DNA from: Sulfurimonas sp. | GTDB taxonomy: Bacteria > Campylobacterota > Campylobacteria > Campylobacterales > Sulfurimonadaceae | Direction of reading: 5' to 3' | Assembly: GCA_021648465.1 (NCBI GenBank) | Contig: JAKISR010000038.1 | Location: 1 to 17,954, forward strand | DNA: 17,954 nucleotides | Shown: one piece after another, positions 1-7,290 of the stretch | Layout: every line of letters begins with the position of its first letter | Numbering within the stretch: the first letter of the stretch is position 1 | The notes under the pieces: generated by a model | Told to the model about the DNA's origin: nothing | What the model saw: only the letters and a program-made list of their open reading frames with translations | Databases searched by the model: none | Program-made: the position numbers and the translations under genes

Positions 1-38
1 TTTAACTGTGTTGAAAATTTAGCCATTTTCCTACTCAT
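1..38 (-). CDS. N-terminal 12 residues of a possible IS3-type OrfA transposase (partial)
   Basis: A minus-strand ATG at 38-36 is preceded by GAGG eight bases upstream. It opens a frame reading MSRKMAKFSTQL before the window ends. Many IS3-family OrfA proteins begin with a short basic stretch followed by a phenylalanine-serine-x-x-leucine/phenylalanine-lysine pattern and then a helix-turn-helix. The 12 residues fit that pattern but cannot prove it. The position next to a truncated gene supports a mobile-element origin. Any other gene start with a basic N-terminus remains possible. Confidence 0.35.
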   Translation of the reverse strand, partial: MSRKMAKFSTQL

Positions 39-125
39 ATTTATACCCTCACTTTTATTGTTTAATTTTACTCTTTTGAGAATTAAACTTTACAAAAAGT
101 TGTTTGATTTTCTTGGGGTAGTATA
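1..125 (-). mobile_element. 5' end of a probable IS3-like insertion sequence, cut by the window edge
   Basis: On the minus strand a short reading frame starts at 38 and runs off the window. The roughly 85 bases upstream of it are non-coding, and near 105-125 they read TACTACCCCAAGAAAATC on the minus strand. The CCCCAAGAAAA character resembles terminal inverted repeats of some IS3-family elements, but I could not compare it with a database. The plus-strand ATP-grasp fragment opens at 122, directly after an in-frame TAG at 119-121, so the element boundary probably lies near 120-130. The other end and any target duplication are outside the window. The family assignment is an inference from very little sequence. 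Confidence 0.45.
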
Positions 126-943
126 TTAAGTCAGTAAAACAACTTATACAAGATGCAAATAAAATTGTAAATGACAATCCACCGTGGCTTAGAGATAAAA
201 TATATCCAAATGATAATGAAGCGATATTGGTAATGAAAAAATCAGGTTTTACATTAAATTCAATACCAAAAGACAAAGAACTAGTTGCACTAAGAATGAT
301 AAACTCTACAGCTTCTGGTGGAACATTTAAAGATTTAACGCAAGATATACATCCTGATAATATGGATATTTCTATAAGAGCAGCAAAACTTTTTGGATTA
401 GGAATTGCAGGGATAGATATTATTACAACTGATATAAAAAAATCTTGGTATGATACAGGTGCTATTATAAATGAAGTAAACCTTGCACCTTTACTTGGTA
501 GAAATGAGATTTCTAAAAGAAATCTTTGTACTTTTTATAAATATATGATGAGTGGTAATGGTAGAATTCCAATCAACATTTTCATTGGCGGAAATAAAGC
601 TATGAGTGATGCAATTAAAGAGCAAAATAGTTTAATAGGGCAGGGAATAGCCTGTTATTTAACTACTCATAAAACAACTATTTCACAATATAAAAGTGAG
701 ATGGTATTACCTTTTGTAAGTATATATAAAAGATTTAAAGCTTTATTATTAAATACACAAGTTCAAGCATTAATTTTGGTAATTCAAACAGATGAATTTT
801 TGTATACTGGTTTGCCAATTGATAAAATAAATATGATAACTGATTTAGAAGAAGATTTAGTATCTTCAAAAAATATAAATAAAAAATTATCACAAGATAG
901 AGTAAATGAGCTTCTTAATTTACTAGAGAGCAGTAAAGGATAA
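122..943 (+). pseudogene. C-terminal remnant of a cyanophycin-synthetase-like ATP-grasp ligase, 5' end lost
   Basis: The frame is open from 122, after TAG at 119-121, to TAA at 941-943, about 273 codons. There is no plausible native start: the similarity begins before the first TTG at 227. Reading from 122, the sequence matches the late ATP-grasp region of CphA-type ligases. A VKQLI segment (helix after the GD loop) comes first, then TLNSIP, then NSTASGGTFKDLTQDIHPDN (the STGGT...D.HPDN signature), GIAGIDIITTDI, and INEVNLAPLL with the metal-binding Glu and Asn. After this, about 115 residues align by eye with the start of the CphA Mur-ligase domain but are shortened. The family joins amino acids into peptides or polymers using ATP. 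Because the N-terminal domain and nucleotide-binding half are missing, the remnant should be inactive. Convergent mltC ends one base away. Confidence 0.7.
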
Positions 944-944
944 T

Positions 945-2126
945 TTAACTATAAAGTTTATAATAAATGTCTACTCTTTTTAGAACTTTTTTTAGATATC
1001 TTTTTGGTTCATTATATTTTAAATCTTTTTGTAATTTTTTATAAACTTGATCAGAACTCATTGTATTTATTAGTATAGATGCTTTTTTTATATTATTAGT
1101 TCCAACAAAAGCCCAAGCAACATTTCCCGCTCCAGTATTATAAGCAGCTATTGTACAGTACAGGCGACTTTGTGGATCTTTTATATTTTTCAAATATTTA
1201 TAATATAAAATATGTAGATAAGCACTACCCATCGTAATATTGTTTTTAGTATTATAAAGATAACTTGCAGAAACAACTCTTTTTTTATTATATAGATGTA
1301 TATAACTATCAATACCTGCTGTACGTGGAACTATTTGCATTAAACCATAAGCAGGCACATGAGACCTTGCCATTGGATTGAAACTACTCTCAGAGTGCAT
1401 AATAGCAAATACTAAAGATTTAGGAATATTTTGTCTTTTTGATTGTTGTTTTACTTCATCATAATATATTTTTGATCTTTTTATTACAGAACCTTTAGGC
1501 ATTTTAATATTTAAAGTATATACATTTTTATTTTTTATTTTTTTAGACTTTTTAAATTTTATATTATCTTTTTTTACATGTTTATTTAAATAATTCTCAA
1601 GTGAGGCTTTTGTTGGTGTATTATCAAATATAATTGTAGATAAAATGGGTTCAGAGTTTATCTCACTTATTACAATGTTTGAAGGTTTTTTTATTTTTTC
1701 TAAATTTTGTTCTAATATATCATTATTGTAAGCTTTTTTTGTATCAATAGTTATAACGATTTTTAGAGCATTTTGAAGTTTGATTTTTGCATTATATTTA
1801 GATGATGCAATAGTTTGCAGTGTAATAATCTCTTTTTCAAAATTTACATCTGTTCGAGTTGTTTTATCTTCTGTATAAGATACCCAACTCATTTGAGTTG
1901 ATATTTTAGGGTCATCCCAATATTTTAAAATAGATTTTTTATATTCAGCGTATACTTTATTTTGTGCTTTTTTATAAGATTCGAATTTGCTCTCTTTGCT
2001 CTCTTTATAAAGCATAAATTCTAATTGATTTTTTTGAAAATCAGTCATCTGTTGTTTTTTAAAATCACTTGCACTTTGAGCAAATAATGTAAGTGAAAAT
2101 AAGAGAAAAATAGATATTTTTTTCAT
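945..2126 (-). CDS. mltC: MltC-type membrane-bound or periplasmic lytic murein transglycosylase
   Basis: This 393-residue protein cleaves the MurNAc-GlcNAc bond of peptidoglycan, forming 1,6-anhydro-MurNAc, in the periplasm. Residues 1-17 form a signal peptide (KK, then a hydrophobic stretch, then FAQS-AS). Residues about 20-210 correspond to the MltC-specific N-terminal domain. Residues about 215-393 are the SLT (goose-lysozyme-like) domain. The catalytic glutamate is E246 in HSESSFNP, followed by AYGLMQIVPRTAG (259-271) and AAYNTGAGNV (327-336), all matching E. coli MltC. E. coli MltC is a lipoprotein, whereas here the signal region has no lipobox cysteine, so a soluble periplasmic enzyme is more likely. 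The gene lies 34 bases after the HIT gene and probably shares its transcript. No clear Shine-Dalgarno site is visible before its ATG. Confidence 0.88.
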   Translation of the reverse strand: MKKISIFLLFSLTLFAQSASDFKKQQMTDFQKNQLEFMLYKESKESKFESYKKAQNKVYAEYKKSILKYWDDPKISTQMSWVSYTEDKTTRTDVNFEKEIITLQTIASSKYNAKIKLQNALKIVITIDTKKAYNNDILEQNLEKIKKPSNIVISEINSEPILSTIIFDNTPTKASLENYLNKHVKKDNIKFKKSKKIKNKNVYTLNIKMPKGSVIKRSKIYYDEVKQQSKRQNIPKSLVFAIMHSESSFNPMARSHVPAYGLMQIVPRTAGIDSYIHLYNKKRVVSASYLYNTKNNITMGSAYLHILYYKYLKNIKDPQSRLYCTIAAYNTGAGNVAWAFVGTNNIKKASILINTMSSDQVYKKLQKDLKYNEPKRYLKKVLKRVDIYYKLYS

Positions 2127-2160
2127 TTTAAGAGTTTAATTTTTTGTATATATTTAGATT

Positions 2161-2517
2161 TTATAAAAATTTTTTTGGATTAGAATCACTAAGATGTGAC
2201 CATTTTAGCTTTGCTCCACCTAAGACATGAAAATGTAAATGTTTAACTTCTTGTCCACCATTGTCACCAATGTTTGTAATAACTCTATATCCAGCTTTTT
2301 GGATATCAACCTCTTTTGCAATATCTTGAATAAAAGTAGTCATCCCTACCATAATTTCAGGACTAACAACATCAAAGCCCTCTATATGTAATTTTGGTAT
2401 AGCTAAAATATGTACAGGAGCTTTTGGGTTAATATCATGAAAAGCTAAAAAATTTTCATTTTCTAAAATTATTTCTGATGGTATCTCTTTTTTAATTATT
2501 TTACAAAACAAACACAT
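2161..2517 (-). CDS. HIT-family (histidine triad) nucleotide-binding protein
   Basis: This 118-residue protein has the full length of the Hint branch of the histidine-triad superfamily, which hydrolyses or transfers nucleoside monophosphates from substrates such as adenosine phosphoramidates. The triad is HLHFHVL at 93-99, with H95 the expected nucleophile. The N-terminus CLFC (C2, C5) is the CxxC pair found in many bacterial members, which together with a downstream His (H44 is a candidate) often binds zinc. HDINPKAPVHILAIPK (27-42) is the usual conserved strand-loop. The physiological substrate cannot be read from the sequence. The gene diverges from pheS and heads a two-gene unit with mltC. 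A GGGAACC ribosome site and an extended -10 box lie upstream. Confidence 0.93.
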   Translation of the reverse strand: MCLFCKIIKKEIPSEIILENENFLAFHDINPKAPVHILAIPKLHIEGFDVVSPEIMVGMTTFIQDIAKEVDIQKAGYRVITNIGDNGGQEVKHLHFHVLGGAKLKWSHLSDSNPKKFL

Positions 2518-2540
2518 TATGGTTCCCTTTTTTTTTATTT

Positions 2541-2549
2541 ATTGTAGCA
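2541..2549 (-). promoter_or_regulatory. Probable sigma-70 extended -10 box for the HIT-mltC unit
   Basis: On the minus strand the sequence TGCTACAAT matches an extended -10 (TGn plus TACAAT), about 25 bases upstream of the HIT start codon. Campylobacterota vegetative promoters commonly lack a recognisable -35 box, and none is seen here. The following bases are a run of A/T leading to the ribosome site AAGGGAACC. Confidence 0.5.
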
Positions 2550-2590
2550 CAGACTTTAATAAATGAAGCTATATATAAATTATTTTTGAC

Positions 2591-2596
2591 TATAAT
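2591..2596 (+). promoter_or_regulatory. pheS: Probable -10 box (TATAAT) of the pheS operon
   Basis: A perfect TATAAT stands about 50 bases before the pheS start, in the divergent HIT-pheS spacer. The TTGAC immediately before it is too close to be a -35 box. Transcription would begin near 2603, giving a leader of about 45 bases that contains the small hairpin at 2614-2628. Confidence 0.5.
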
Positions 2597-2613
2597 ATAT
2601 ATTTAAAATTTAA

Positions 2614-2628
2614 GAGGGATATCCCCTC
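2614..2628 (+). promoter_or_regulatory. Leader hairpin that covers the only purine-rich ribosome-site candidate before pheS
   Basis: GAGGGATATCCCCTC folds into a five-pair stem (GAGGG with CCC-TC, one bulged C) and an ATAT loop. The GAGGG arm is the only Shine-Dalgarno-like run in the leader, but it lies 27 bases before the pheS TTG. It is 14 bases before an ATG at 2633 that starts the two-codon frame ATG GAC TAG. The TAG ends four bases before the pheS TTG. Whether this arrangement controls translation is inference. It could also be a small inverted repeat of no consequence. Confidence 0.35.
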
Positions 2629-2645
2629 ATACATGGACTAGCTCA

Positions 2646-3638
2646 TTGGAAAAATGGTATGACGCGATAAAAGATGCACAAAGTGTTGATGCAATAGAAG
2701 AAATTAGAATATCTATCTTTGGTAAGAAGGGTATTTTAGCAGAAGAATTTGCTAAAATGAAAACAGCTCCAAAAGAGGAAAAATCTAAAATAGCACAAGA
2801 ATTAAATACTCATAAGAGTGCTTTAATGGATGAGCTTAGTACTGCTAAAATAGTATTACAAACAAAAGAATTACAAGTAGCAATGAAAGCTGAATCTATA
2901 GATGTTTCTATGTTTAGCTCAAACTCACAGGCTGGTGCACTTCATCCTGTTATGGAAACAATGGATAGAATTGTAGAGTACTTTTCCTCTATGAACTTTG
3001 CTGTTAAAACGGGCGGTATGGTAGAAGATGATTTCAATAATTTTGAAGCATTAAACCTACCAAAATATCATCCAGCTCGTGATATGCAAGATACATTTTA
3101 TTTTAAGGATGAGATGTTACTTCGTACACACACTTCACCTGTTCAAATTAGAACTATGATGAGTCATAAACCACCTATTCGTATGATTGCACCTGGTGCT
3201 GTGTTTCGTCGTGATTATGATTTAACTCATACACCAATGTTTCATCAAGTAGAGGGTCTTCTAGTTGATGATGAGGGTAAAGTTTCATTTGCAAATTTAA
3301 AGTATATATTAGAAGATTTTTTAAGGTATATGTTTGGTGACATAGAGGTTCGTTTTCGCCCATCTTTCTTCCCATTTACAGAGCCATCAGCAGAGGTAGA
3401 TATCTCTTGTGTATTTTGTAATGGAAAAGGGTGTAGAGTATGTTCTAAAACAGGTTGGTTAGAAGTTTTAGGATGTGGAATAGTTGATCCAAATGTTTTT
3501 AAGGCGGTCAAATATGAAAATGTAAGTGGGTATGCCTTTGGTTTAGGTGTTGAGCGATTTGCAATGCTTATTCACCAGATTGGAGATCTTCGTTCACTTT
3601 TTGAAGGAGATATTAAGTTATTGGAGCAGTTTAGATGA
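2646..3638 (+). CDS. pheS: Phenylalanine--tRNA ligase alpha subunit
   Basis: This catalytic subunit of the alpha2-beta2 class II synthetase activates phenylalanine with ATP and charges tRNA-Phe. The 330-residue length is normal. Residues 1-85 form the N-terminal coiled-coil tRNA-binding arm. Motif 2 is FRRDYDLTHTPMFHQVEG (187-204) and motif 3 is GLGVERFAML (299-308). HTSPVQIR (162-169) lies in the substrate pocket. A CxxC-x4-CxxC cluster (C255, C258, C263, C266) forms a zinc-knuckle-like insert, which I also recall from other PheS sequences outside gamma-proteobacteria. The start is TTG: no in-frame ATG or GTG exists before the upstream stop at 2604, and the protein aligns from about MEKWYDAI. 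It overlaps pheT by four bases (ATGA). Confidence 0.96.
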   Translation: MEKWYDAIKDAQSVDAIEEIRISIFGKKGILAEEFAKMKTAPKEEKSKIAQELNTHKSALMDELSTAKIVLQTKELQVAMKAESIDVSMFSSNSQAGALHPVMETMDRIVEYFSSMNFAVKTGGMVEDDFNNFEALNLPKYHPARDMQDTFYFKDEMLLRTHTSPVQIRTMMSHKPPIRMIAPGAVFRRDYDLTHTPMFHQVEGLLVDDEGKVSFANLKYILEDFLRYMFGDIEVRFRPSFFPFTEPSAEVDISCVFCNGKGCRVCSKTGWLEVLGCGIVDPNVFKAVKYENVSGYAFGLGVERFAMLIHQIGDLRSLFEGDIKLLEQFR

Positions 3639-5968
3639 TAATAACTAGAAGTTGGTTAAGTGAGTGGATAAATTTAGATGGAATTACTACAGATGAATTG
3701 GCTAAAACATTTAATTCTATAGGTTTAGAAGTGGATAGAATTGTTAATTATAATGTTCCAAAAAAGATAATATTTGGTAAAGTCTTAGAGTGCCAAAAAC
3801 ATCCAAATGCTGATAAATTAAATATCTGTAAAGTAGATATTGGAACAAGTATCCGTCAAATTGTATGCGGTGCTTCAAATATTAGAGCTGGTTTAGATGT
3901 TGTAGTAGCAACAATAGGTGCTGAGATGCCAAGTGGGCTTAAAATAAAGCCAGTAAAGCTTCGTGATGTAGAATCTGAGGGTATGATATGTTCAGCTTCA
4001 GAGATAGGACTTGAGGATACAAAAGATGGAATATTAGAGATTGATTCTAGTATAGGTAAATATAAATTAGGTCAAGAAGTTTGTATTAATCCTATATTTA
4101 ATGATGATTTAATAGAGATAGAACTAACTGCTAATCGGGGAGACTGTTTAAGCATAAGAGGTATTGCTCGTGATTTAAGTGCCGCTTATGATAGACCTTT
4201 AAAAGAAGGTACCATTGATGATAATGAAGAAAAAAGAGTTGGTATCGGAAGAATTTTAGCTCTTTCTCATGAGAATAATTTAAATGTAAATCTTAGTTAT
4301 AAGGTGATTGATCTTAAAAATTTAACTCTCCCTTTTGTTGTAAAGTTAAGACTAGCTCAAATAGAAGAAAATAGAGAGTCTGATATAGAATCAATTATGC
4401 TTTATGCAACTCATAGTAGTGGTGTAATACTAAGAGCGTATGATTATGATTTTTTTACTCAAGAAAACAATCCATTAGCAAAAGTTGCATTAGTAAGTGA
4501 TGACAATGGATATGCATCAATAATAGCAAAAGAAAAAGCATCTACAATTGGGATACTTCAAGAAGATGTATCTAAAGTGATGAAAAATGATGGAATAGTT
4601 TTGATAGAAGCTAGTTATATTCCACCAGACATTATCTCTAAAAAGATGCAAGAGTGTAAAGTGCCATCAGGACCAATGTACTATAGAACATCTAGGGGAA
4701 GTGAACCTGAATTGAATCATGGACTTAATTTTTGTTTAGAAATAATTGAATTAAATTCATCATCACTAATTTATGGTGGTTCAATTGATCTTGGTGATGC
4801 TGATAGGGATACAATTATAAGTATTACTAAAAAAGAGATAGATGAAATTATTGGTGCAAATATTAATAAGGTTAAAATTACAAAAATATTTAAAAATTTA
4901 GGTTTTGGCACTACTAAATCATCAGCTAATAATTTTGTTGTATCTGTTCCGAAATTTAGACATGATATAACTCATAAACAAGATATAGTAGAAGAGATAG
5001 TAAGACTTGTTGGAATTGATAACATACCATCAAAAGCTTTCACATTTACAGAAGAAAATAGACTTGAAGATGATTATTTTGTATATAAAAAGAAAAAAAT
5101 ATTTAGACATAAAGCAGCACAAAGTGGCTTTTTTGAATCTATTCACTTTGTATTTGATGAAAAAAAGGTTTTAAAAAATTATGGTTTTGAAACAGTAGAT
5201 GAATCTAAAGAGCTTTTAAATCCAATTGTAAACACTTTAGATACTTTAAGATCAACACTCTTAACTGGACTTTTAAAAGCAGCATCAAATAATTCTAAAA
5301 ATGGATACTCATCAATTAAACTTTTTGAAATAGGTTCATTATTTAATTCAAATAGAGAAGAATCAACAAAAATGGCAATTTTATTTTCTGGTGATAGAGA
5401 ATCTCAAAATTTGTCAAATGCTGGGAAGCCTTTAAAAATTGATTTTGCATTATTTGCTCAAAAAGTCTCAGATATCATAGGAGATTTTGAGCTTAAAAAT
5501 TATACAACTAAACACTCTTTATCTCATCATTATCAATCAGCAGAGGTGATAATTAATGGAGAATCTATTGGAGAACTCTTTAGAGTACACCCTAATGTTG
5601 AAGATAGTTATGATTTAGATGTTACCTATATGTGTGAGCTTGATTTTGAAAAACTTTCATATACTCTTAAAACAGCTAGTAAATCGTCAAAATATCAGGC
5701 ATCATTTAAAGATTTAAGTATTATTATGCCTCAAAATATGAATTATGAAAAGATTAAAACTACAATAGATTCAGCTGATGTAAATAATCTTATCCGTTTT
5801 TACCCAGTTGATAAATATAGTGATGATAGTTTAGGCGATGATATGAGTTTATCTATAAGATTTGTTTTACAATCAAATGATAAAACACTAGAAGATGAAG
5901 ATATAACTTCATCAATGGAAAGTATTTTAGATGCACTTAAAAGTGAGCTTGGGGTTGGTTTGAGATGA
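3635..5968 (+). CDS. pheT: Phenylalanine--tRNA ligase beta subunit
   Basis: The 777-residue partner of PheS has the full domain order. An EMAP/OB-fold tRNA-binding domain lies at about 43-145 (KHPNADKLNICKVDIG, VCGASNIRAG, SEGMICSASEIGL). The B3/B4 region is at about 200-370, B5 at about 395-465 (ITKKEIDEIIG, PKFRHDI, EEIVRLVGIDNIP), a catalytic-like core at about 475-670, and a ferredoxin-fold anticodon-binding domain at about 685-777 (FKDLSIIMP, TLEDEDI). The B3/B4 region normally hydrolyses mischarged Tyr-tRNA-Phe. Here the usual QPLHAFD and ASxRFERGVDP signatures are replaced by VILRAYD (264-270) and YYRTSRGSEPE (349-359). The start ATG overlaps the pheS stop, and the stop overlaps the aroA start, so the three genes are translationally coupled. 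Confidence 0.96.
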   Translation: MIITRSWLSEWINLDGITTDELAKTFNSIGLEVDRIVNYNVPKKIIFGKVLECQKHPNADKLNICKVDIGTSIRQIVCGASNIRAGLDVVVATIGAEMPSGLKIKPVKLRDVESEGMICSASEIGLEDTKDGILEIDSSIGKYKLGQEVCINPIFNDDLIEIELTANRGDCLSIRGIARDLSAAYDRPLKEGTIDDNEEKRVGIGRILALSHENNLNVNLSYKVIDLKNLTLPFVVKLRLAQIEENRESDIESIMLYATHSSGVILRAYDYDFFTQENNPLAKVALVSDDNGYASIIAKEKASTIGILQEDVSKVMKNDGIVLIEASYIPPDIISKKMQECKVPSGPMYYRTSRGSEPELNHGLNFCLEIIELNSSSLIYGGSIDLGDADRDTIISITKKEIDEIIGANINKVKITKIFKNLGFGTTKSSANNFVVSVPKFRHDITHKQDIVEEIVRLVGIDNIPSKAFTFTEENRLEDDYFVYKKKKIFRHKAAQSGFFESIHFVFDEKKVLKNYGFETVDESKELLNPIVNTLDTLRSTLLTGLLKAASNNSKNGYSSIKLFEIGSLFNSNREESTKMAILFSGDRESQNLSNAGKPLKIDFALFAQKVSDIIGDFELKNYTTKHSLSHHYQSAEVIINGESIGELFRVHPNVEDSYDLDVTYMCELDFEKLSYTLKTASKSSKYQASFKDLSIIMPQNMNYEKIKTTIDSADVNNLIRFYPVDKYSDDSLGDDMSLSIRFVLQSNDKTLEDEDITSSMESILDALKSELGVGLR

Positions 5969-7245
5969 ATATGGTAGAGGTTACTCCAGCAGAGAAGTTC
6001 TCACTTATTATATCTGAGATAGCACCTGATAAATCGATTTCACATCGTAGTGCAATGTTCTCAATGTTAGCTAATGGTACAAGTGAAATTAGTAACTTTT
6101 TAAGAGCTGAAGATACAATGAACTCTTTGGAAATTGTGAAAAATCTTGGTGCAAAAATTCAAGATGATGGAACTATTATAAAAATTAGTTCGGATGGTAT
6201 AAAAGAGAGCAGTGAGATACTTGATTGTGGTAATTCTGGAACAGGTATGAGACTTTTTTGTGGACTTTTAAGCTCTGCTAATGGTCACTTTATATTAACA
6301 GGGGATGAATATCTTCGTCGTCGTCCAATGAAAAGAGTAACAACTCCTCTTAAAGATATTGGTGCAAAATTAGATGCAAGAAAAGATGGTGATTTAGCTC
6401 CAATTAGTATAAGAGGAGCTTCGCTTGAAGCATTTGATTATGAAAGTAAAATAGCTTCCGCACAGGTTAAAAGTGCAATGATTTTAGCAGCCCTTAGAGC
6501 TGATGGAGTTTGTACATATACAGAACCAGAATTATCTCGTGATCACACAGAGAGAATGTTAAAAGGGATGGGTGCAGAGATTGAAGTAGATGGTTTAAAA
6601 ACAACTATAAAACCTATGAAAGAGTTACTGTCTCCATTAACAATTAGAGTTCCAGCTGATCCATCAAGTGCATTTTTCTTTGGTGTTGCGTGCGCTATTA
6701 CACCAGATTCTGATATTTTATTAGAGGGAATCACTCTTAATCCAACTCGTATAGAGGCCTTTAAAGCATTAGAGAGGATGGGCGCTGATATAAATTATGA
6801 AATTACAGATAATAAGTATGAACCTATTGGAAATATACATGTAAAGTATGCCCCTCTAAAAGCTATTACAATTGAGAATAACATCTCATGGTTAATAGAT
6901 GAACTTCCAGCACTTTCAATTGCAATGGCGTGTGCAACAGGTGAGAGTATTGTTAAAAATGCTGAAGAGTTACGAGTAAAAGAGAGTGATAGAATCTCTA
7001 CTGTAGTAGATGCTCTTCGTGCTTCAAATATAGAAGTACATGAGTATAAAGATGGATATAGAATTATTGGTGGAGAGCTTATTGGAGCAACTGTAGATAG
7101 TCATGGTGACCATAGAATTGCTATGAGTTTTATAATTGCAGGACTTAGATGTGGCATGAAGGTTACAGATTTGGATTGTATAAATACATCATTTCCAAAC
7201 TTTTTTGAGTTAATTCAAAAAATAACAAAAATTAAATTAAATTAA
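5965..7245 (+). CDS. aroA: 3-phosphoshikimate 1-carboxyvinyltransferase (EPSP synthase)
   Basis: This enzyme transfers the enolpyruvyl group of PEP to shikimate-3-phosphate, the sixth step of the shikimate pathway. At 426 residues it is full length. Substrate and catalytic motifs are DKSISHR (22-28), DCGNSGTGMR (87-96), RRRPMKR (118-124), SAQVK (165-169), DELP with the catalytic Asp312 (312-315), and ELRVKESDR with Glu340 (335-343). RDHTE (192-196), SAQVK and NPTR (259-262) match the published RxHxE, SAQxK and NxTR signature of class II EPSP synthases. The fourth motif reads PDKS rather than GDKx. ATG at 5965 overlaps the pheT stop by four bases, and Met3 is an alternative start. Clustering with pheST is a plausible link between aromatic amino-acid synthesis and use. 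Confidence 0.96.
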   Translation: MNMVEVTPAEKFSLIISEIAPDKSISHRSAMFSMLANGTSEISNFLRAEDTMNSLEIVKNLGAKIQDDGTIIKISSDGIKESSEILDCGNSGTGMRLFCGLLSSANGHFILTGDEYLRRRPMKRVTTPLKDIGAKLDARKDGDLAPISIRGASLEAFDYESKIASAQVKSAMILAALRADGVCTYTEPELSRDHTERMLKGMGAEIEVDGLKTTIKPMKELLSPLTIRVPADPSSAFFFGVACAITPDSDILLEGITLNPTRIEAFKALERMGADINYEITDNKYEPIGNIHVKYAPLKAITIENNISWLIDELPALSIAMACATGESIVKNAEELRVKESDRISTVVDALRASNIEVHEYKDGYRIIGGELIGATVDSHGDHRIAMSFIIAGLRCGMKVTDLDCINTSFPNFFELIQKITKIKLN

Positions 7246-7290
7246 AATATTTTTAAAAAAGAATCTACTTCTTTGATAAAGGAGACAAAT

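Noticed and set aside
55..276. Minus-strand open frame of 73 residues
   Set aside because: It lies antisense to the recognisable ATP-grasp fragment and spans the presumed element boundary. Its composition is low-complexity hydrophobic and no family pattern is visible.
227..943. Intact gene starting at TTG 227
   Set aside because: Similarity to the ATP-grasp family already begins before 227 (VKQLI segment near 134-148), and no ribosome site precedes the TTG. It is better read as a truncated gene open from 122.
2597..2645. Phenylalanine-codon attenuator leader before pheS
   Set aside because: The only leader frame is ATG GAC TAG with no Phe codons, and no terminator hairpin with a T-run follows, so classical attenuation is not supported.
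3175..3511. Two minus-strand open frames inside pheS
   Set aside because: They are antisense to strongly conserved catalytic motifs of PheS and show no family resemblance, so they are shadows.
7258..7274. Small hairpin AAAGAA-TCTAC-TTCTTT between aroA and ispH
   Set aside because: It has six weak pairs and no T-run, and it directly precedes the ispH ribosome site. It is too weak to call a terminator or regulatory element.
7273..7290. Upstream TTG start for ispH
   Set aside because: The TTG at 7273 has no ribosome site, while AAGGAG at 7279-7284 is well placed for ATG at 7291, where the family normally starts.
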